Shown here in pieces: positions 61,047-64,000 of a stretch of 64,000 bases of DNA. The notes under the pieces were generated by a model that was not told where the DNA came from, searched no databases, and saw only the letters and a program-made list of their open reading frames with translations. The position numbers and the translations under genes are program-made. The stretch's first letter is position 1, and each line of letters opens with the position of its first letter. This stretch comes from Patulibacter defluvii (lineage in GTDB: Bacteria; Actinomycetota; Thermoleophilia; Solirubrobacterales; Solirubrobacteraceae): contig NZ_JAWZSQ010000014.1 of the NCBI RefSeq assembly GCF_034096925.1, positions 72,347 through 136,346 on the forward strand, given 5' to 3'.

Positions 61047-61640
61047 TCAGGACTGGGGATCCGGCCGCTCGGCCAGCCACGCCAGCAGCCCGGCGACGGC
61101 CCGTCCGCGGTGCGAGATCGCCGCCTTCTCGAGCGGCTCCAGCTCGGCCATCGTGCGGCCCTCCGGGTCGTCGGCGGCGACGAAGACCGGGTCGTAGCCG
61201 AACCCGTTGGTGCCCCGCGGGGCGTCGGCCATCGTGCCCCGGCAGCGGCCCTCGACGACGTGCTCGACCCCGCTGGCCGGATCGACCACCGCGATCGCGC
61301 AGACGTAGGCCAGCCCGCTGCCGACCGGCACCGCCGCGCGCAGCTTCTCGAGGTTCTCGGCGTCGGTCGCGTGCTCGCCGGCGTAGCGCGCCGAACGGAC
61401 CCCGGGAGCCCCGTCGAGCACGTCGGCGGTGATCCCGGAGTCGTCGCCGAAGGCCAGCCGACCGGTCGCCGCGGCGGCGGCCCGGGCCTTGCCGAGGGCG
61501 TTCTCGGCGAAGGTCGTGCCCGTCTCCGGCGGCAGCTCGACCGCGTCCGGCAGCGGATCGACGGTCCACGGCGCCAGCATCACGGCGAACTCCTCCGCCT
61601 TGTGGGCGTTGCGGGTGGCCAGCAGCAGCGCGCGGCTCAC
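61047..61640 (-). CDS. rdgB: XTP/dITP pyrophosphatase
   Basis: Ham1-family house-cleaning enzyme removing ITP, XTP and dITP; 197 aa. LLATRNAHKAEEF, the Mg/substrate motif FGDDSGITAD (normally AEDSGL), GVRSARYAGEHATD and SHRGRAVAGLLAWL are conserved. The full length agrees with the family. The gene is monocistronic. Confidence 0.95.
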   Translation of the reverse strand: MSRALLLATRNAHKAEEFAVMLAPWTVDPLPDAVELPPETGTTFAENALGKARAAAAATGRLAFGDDSGITADVLDGAPGVRSARYAGEHATDAENLEKLRAAVPVGSGLAYVCAIAVVDPASGVEHVVEGRCRGTMADAPRGTNGFGYDPVFVAADDPEGRTMAELEPLEKAAISHRGRAVAGLLAWLAERPDPQS

Positions 61641-61754
61641 CGGCGACCCGCCTCCTCCCGGTCCGGGCGGTGGGCGACGGGCGTTCGGCGGAGCACGGAG
61701 CCCATGCTAGGAGTCGCCGAGGGCGGATCGCGAGCGGCGGCGCACGGGGCGCGG

Positions 61755-62042
61755 CTAGCGCTTCCCGGCACCATCGATCGCGCCCTTGATCTTGCGGGCG
61801 ATCGCGTTGGCGATGTCGGCGCCGCCGGCCTTGCCGGCGACCAGCACGACGCCGGCCATCAGCGCGGCGACGAGCATCGCCAGGGCGACGTACTCGACCG
61901 TGCCCTGGCCGCGCTCGCCGTGGCGGTCGGCCAGCCGCAGCGCCCGCTGGTGGACGCTGGCGGCGAGCGCCAGGCCGGGCGGCGCGGACGCGGGCTCGGC
62001 GGGGGTCGGGGTCGGGGTCGGCGGGGCGAGGGTGGTGCGCAT
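61755..62042 (-). CDS. Flp/TadE-type pilin-like protein
   Basis: A protein of 95 aa. A Pro/Ala-rich leader (TPTPTPAEPASAPPG) precedes the class III signal-like segment ERGQGTVEYVALAMLVAAL: Gly-x-x-Glu at the hydrophobic start is typical of Flp pilins and TadE-like pseudopilins. The end is a basic amphipathic part (IARKIKGAIDGAGKR). No Tad assembly genes are in the window, so it is an orphan or the last piece of a locus elsewhere. Confidence 0.75.
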   Translation of the reverse strand: MRTTLAPPTPTPTPAEPASAPPGLALAASVHQRALRLADRHGERGQGTVEYVALAMLVAALMAGVVLVAGKAGGADIANAIARKIKGAIDGAGKR

Positions 62043-62114
62043 CGGGTTCCTCCGGTCAGGGGACGGTGAGACCGATCGTGCGCGAGGTCGCTGTGACGAC
62101 TCCAGGGGCAGACC

Positions 62115-63059
62115 GTGCAGAATCAGCGCCAGATGCGCGTCCTCGTCGTGTCGAACATGGCCCCCGACGCCGAGCACCCCGAGCGCGGCGGCTTCGTCCG
62201 CGACCAGGTCGAGGCGCTGCGCCGGACCGGCGAGGTCGACGTGCGCCTGGACGAGTTCCCGCCCGGCGGCTACGGAGCGGCGGTCCGTGGGCTCCGCGAG
62301 CGCCACCGCGGGACCCGCTACGACGTCGTCCACGCCCACTTCGGGCTGACGGTCGTGCCGGCGCTGGCGGTCCGGGCCCGCCGCCGCGGCGTCACGCTCC
62401 ACGGCCGCGACCTGCGTCATCCCCGCAGCCGCCGGATCACCGTCGCGGCGCTGCCGACCCAGGCCCTGATCGGGCTGGCGGCCGACGACCTCCGCTCGAT
62501 GCTGCCGCGGCCCTTCCACCGCCGGGCGCGGTCGCTGCCGGTCGGGCTGGCGCTGGAGCGGTTCGGGCCGTTGCCGCGGGTCGCGGCCCGTGCGCAGTTG
62601 GGACTGGCGCCCGACGAGCGGTTCCTGCTCTTCCCCTACGGCCCCGACCGGCGGGTCAAGCGGGTCGACCGGGCACGCGAGCTGGCCGCGACGGTGGGAC
62701 TGCCGCTGCGGACCCTCGGCGGCGTGCCGCCGTCGTCGATGCGGGCGTGGCTGAACGCGGCGACCGCGGTCGTGATCCCCAGCGAGCACGAGGGCTTCGG
62801 GCTGGCGGCGGTCGAGGCGCTGGCCTGCGACGTGCCGGTGCTCGCCACCCCGACCGGCGCCCACGCGGAGACGGTCGGGCGGGTCGCGGGCTGCCTCTGC
62901 GCGCCCTGGGACCGCGAGCGGTGGGCGGCCGCGTTGGCCCCGCACCTGGCCGCGGAGGACCCGCGGGTCGACGGCGCTCCGGTCGCCCGCGAGCACGGCA
63001 CCGACGTCTACGCCCGCCGGCTGCTGGACGCCTGGCGGGCGATCGCGCCCGACCGCTGA
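62115..63059 (+). CDS. glycosyltransferase, GT4 type
   Basis: A protein of 314 aa with a GT-B fold. The N-terminal part (MRVLVVSNMAPDAEHPERGG, then DVVHAHFGLTVVPAL) binds the acceptor. The C-terminal EX7E motif is in PSEHEGFGLAAVEALAC, which holds the donor sugar nucleotide. The start is GTG at 62115, six bases after AGGGG; the ATG at 62133 has no ribosome site. It is divergent from the pilin gene with a 72-base gap. Target polymer unknown. Confidence 0.9.
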   Translation: MQNQRQMRVLVVSNMAPDAEHPERGGFVRDQVEALRRTGEVDVRLDEFPPGGYGAAVRGLRERHRGTRYDVVHAHFGLTVVPALAVRARRRGVTLHGRDLRHPRSRRITVAALPTQALIGLAADDLRSMLPRPFHRRARSLPVGLALERFGPLPRVAARAQLGLAPDERFLLFPYGPDRRVKRVDRARELAATVGLPLRTLGGVPPSSMRAWLNAATAVVIPSEHEGFGLAAVEALACDVPVLATPTGAHAETVGRVAGCLCAPWDRERWAAALAPHLAAEDPRVDGAPVAREHGTDVYARRLLDAWRAIAPDR

Positions 63060-63175
63060 GCCCGCGTGTCCGGCCGCGCCGGCCGGTGGAGGTGGCGGAC
63101 GATCGGCGCCGCGCCGCTAGACTGCGGCCGCGGACCGGTCCGGCACCCTTCCGCCGGCCCCAGGTCCGCCCTCTC

Positions 63176-64000
63176 ATGAGCAGCCTGTTCGACCGCTTCA
63201 TCCCGCGGCGCGGCAGGGACGAGCCGCCGGCCGCCCCCGATCCGTCCGGGGAGCAGCCGACCACGGTCCAGCCCGCCGTCGCGCCCTCCGACGCCCCCGG
63301 CGCCGCGTCCCCGGACGCCGCCAGCGAGGAGCCGACCCGCGTCCACCGCACGGTCGAGCCCGGCGGCGACGAATCGCCGTGGGCCGCCGCCGGGGCCGGG
63401 TCCGGCGAGTCGGGTGCCGGCGCCTCGGCCGGCGAGGCCGGAGCGACCGGTTCGGCCGCGCCGAGTCCCGCTGAGCCGGCCGGCGAGGCCGCCGCGACCG
63501 ACGGTGGGGAGACGCCCGCCGCCGACGCCGCGGACGCCGATCCGGGCCGCCCGGCCGCCGCTGGCTTCCCGGCCGCCGCTGGCTTCCCGGCCGCTGCCGG
63601 CTCCGGCGACGCGCCCGCGACCGCCGACGCCGCCGCTTCTTCGGGCGAGGGCCCCGCGACCACCGACGCCACGGACGCCACCCCGTCCTCCGGCGACGCG
63701 GAGCCGGCCGCCGACGCGCCCGCCGCGGCCCGCCCCCGCGCCCCCTGGGAGACGACCGGCGACGGTCCGAGCCCGTCGGCCAGCGCCTACGGCCGGGTCG
63801 AGGCGCCCGCCGATCCGCCGACCGTCGTCGAGCAGATCCCCGGGCCCGCCCCGGCCACCGACCTGCCGGGCGCCGCGTCCGCCGCCGCTCCCGCGTCCAC
63901 CCCCGCCGGCGACCCGACCGCCGCGCCGGGCACGCCCGCGCCGCCCGCCGCCGCCGCCGCGCCCACCGCAGCGCCGGGAACGCCCGCCCCGACGGCCGCC
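63176..64000 (+). CDS. Ala/Pro-rich protein, 5' part only
   Basis: An open frame from ATG 63176 to the window end, 275 codons without stop. It begins MSSLFDRFIPRRGRDEPPAA, with a basic amphipathic N-terminus, and continues as Ala, Pro, Gly, Asp and Glu rich sequence, probably disordered. The phrase GFPAAAGFPAAAG is an internal repeat coded by an 18-base tandem. The third-base G/C bias agrees with coding. The folded part must lie beyond the edge; such long acidic Ala/Pro N-termini precede ATPase or FHA domains in actinobacteria, but I cannot say which. Confidence 0.75.
   Translation, partial: MSSLFDRFIPRRGRDEPPAAPDPSGEQPTTVQPAVAPSDAPGAASPDAASEEPTRVHRTVEPGGDESPWAAAGAGSGESGAGASAGEAGATGSAAPSPAEPAGEAAATDGGETPAADAADADPGRPAAAGFPAAAGFPAAAGSGDAPATADAAASSGEGPATTDATDATPSSGDAEPAADAPAAARPRAPWETTGDGPSPSASAYGRVEAPADPPTVVEQIPGPAPATDLPGAASAAAPASTPAGDPTAAPGTPAPPAAAAAPTAAPGTPAPTAA
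63551..63598 (+). repeat. 18-bp tandem repeat in the Ala/Pro-rich gene
   Basis: CCGGCCGCCGCTGGCTTC at 63551-63568 and again at 63569-63586, followed by a partial third copy (CCGGCCGCTGCC, 63587-63598). In frame, it adds six residues per unit. Confidence 0.85.

Overview
The window is chromosomal DNA of a very GC-rich bacterium. High G/C at third codon positions, GTG starts, an HU-type nucleoid protein, stand-alone GuaB3, and the order rng-rodA-mrdA-mreDCB / rplM-rpsI-glmM-nnr-alr all point to a deep-branching actinobacterium. I infer class Thermoleophilia (order Solirubrobacterales: Patulibacter, Conexibacter or Solirubrobacter type). This is inference from gene content; no rRNA is present. 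Nearly all sequence is coding and there is no prophage, CRISPR array or recognisable insertion sequence.

Layout. 1-5 kb: the 5' part of obg, then a 3.7 kb block separating obg from rpmA-rplU. That block holds an AbiEi/DUF559 nuclease-like gene bounded by inverted repeats, an SDR gene and two membrane-protein genes. 4.4-14.5 kb: rpmA, rplU, rng, the elongasome operon (rodA, mrdA, mreD, mreC, mreB), maf and ndk, all on the minus strand. 14.5-19.5 kb: a zinc-ribbon membrane protein, a 44-aa membrane peptide, folC and valS. 19.5-23.7 kb: a plus-strand lipid-modification operon (hydrolase, FAD oxidoreductase, DUF1365, cyclopropane-fatty-acid-synthase-type methyltransferase). 23.7-27.5 kb: clpX, clpP and tig. 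27.5-31 kb: a secreted protein, tRNA-His, tRNA-Arg, tRNA-Pro, a lipid hydroxylase and a peroxiredoxin. 31-34.7 kb: OsmC, NUDIX, small genes and a WS/DGAT-like acyltransferase. 35-39 kb: the aa3 oxidase genes ctaC, ctaD and ctaB plus two tiny membrane subunits. 39-44 kb: enoyl-CoA hydratase, PAP2 phosphatase, thioredoxin reductase, CBS and AraC proteins, and a lipoprotein. 44-53 kb: a long minus-strand run rplM-rpsI-glmM-nnr-alr-cca-HIT-hydrolase-secreted protein. 53-64 kb: guaA, guaB3, a PfkB kinase, a DD-carboxypeptidase, LysM, pyrF, HU, rdgB, a Flp-type pilin, a glycosyltransferase and the start of an Ala/Pro-rich protein.

The main unexplained signal is a family of about 107-nt elements present four times between genes (14566-14671, 28848-28954, 28971-29077, and inverted at 44102-44208). 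Each folds into a 17-18 bp terminal stem, a conserved asymmetric internal loop, an 11-16 bp second stem and an almost invariant apical hairpin. The stem sequences differ between copies while pairing is kept, apart from a weak outer stem in the second copy, and G-U pairs favour one strand. It looks like a structured RNA or RNA-like repeat that I cannot match to any family I know.

Functionally the window is mostly housekeeping: cell-wall elongation and recycling (mre/rodA/mrdA, alr, glmM, dacA), translation, proteostasis, purine and pyrimidine supply, respiration and membrane-lipid modification.
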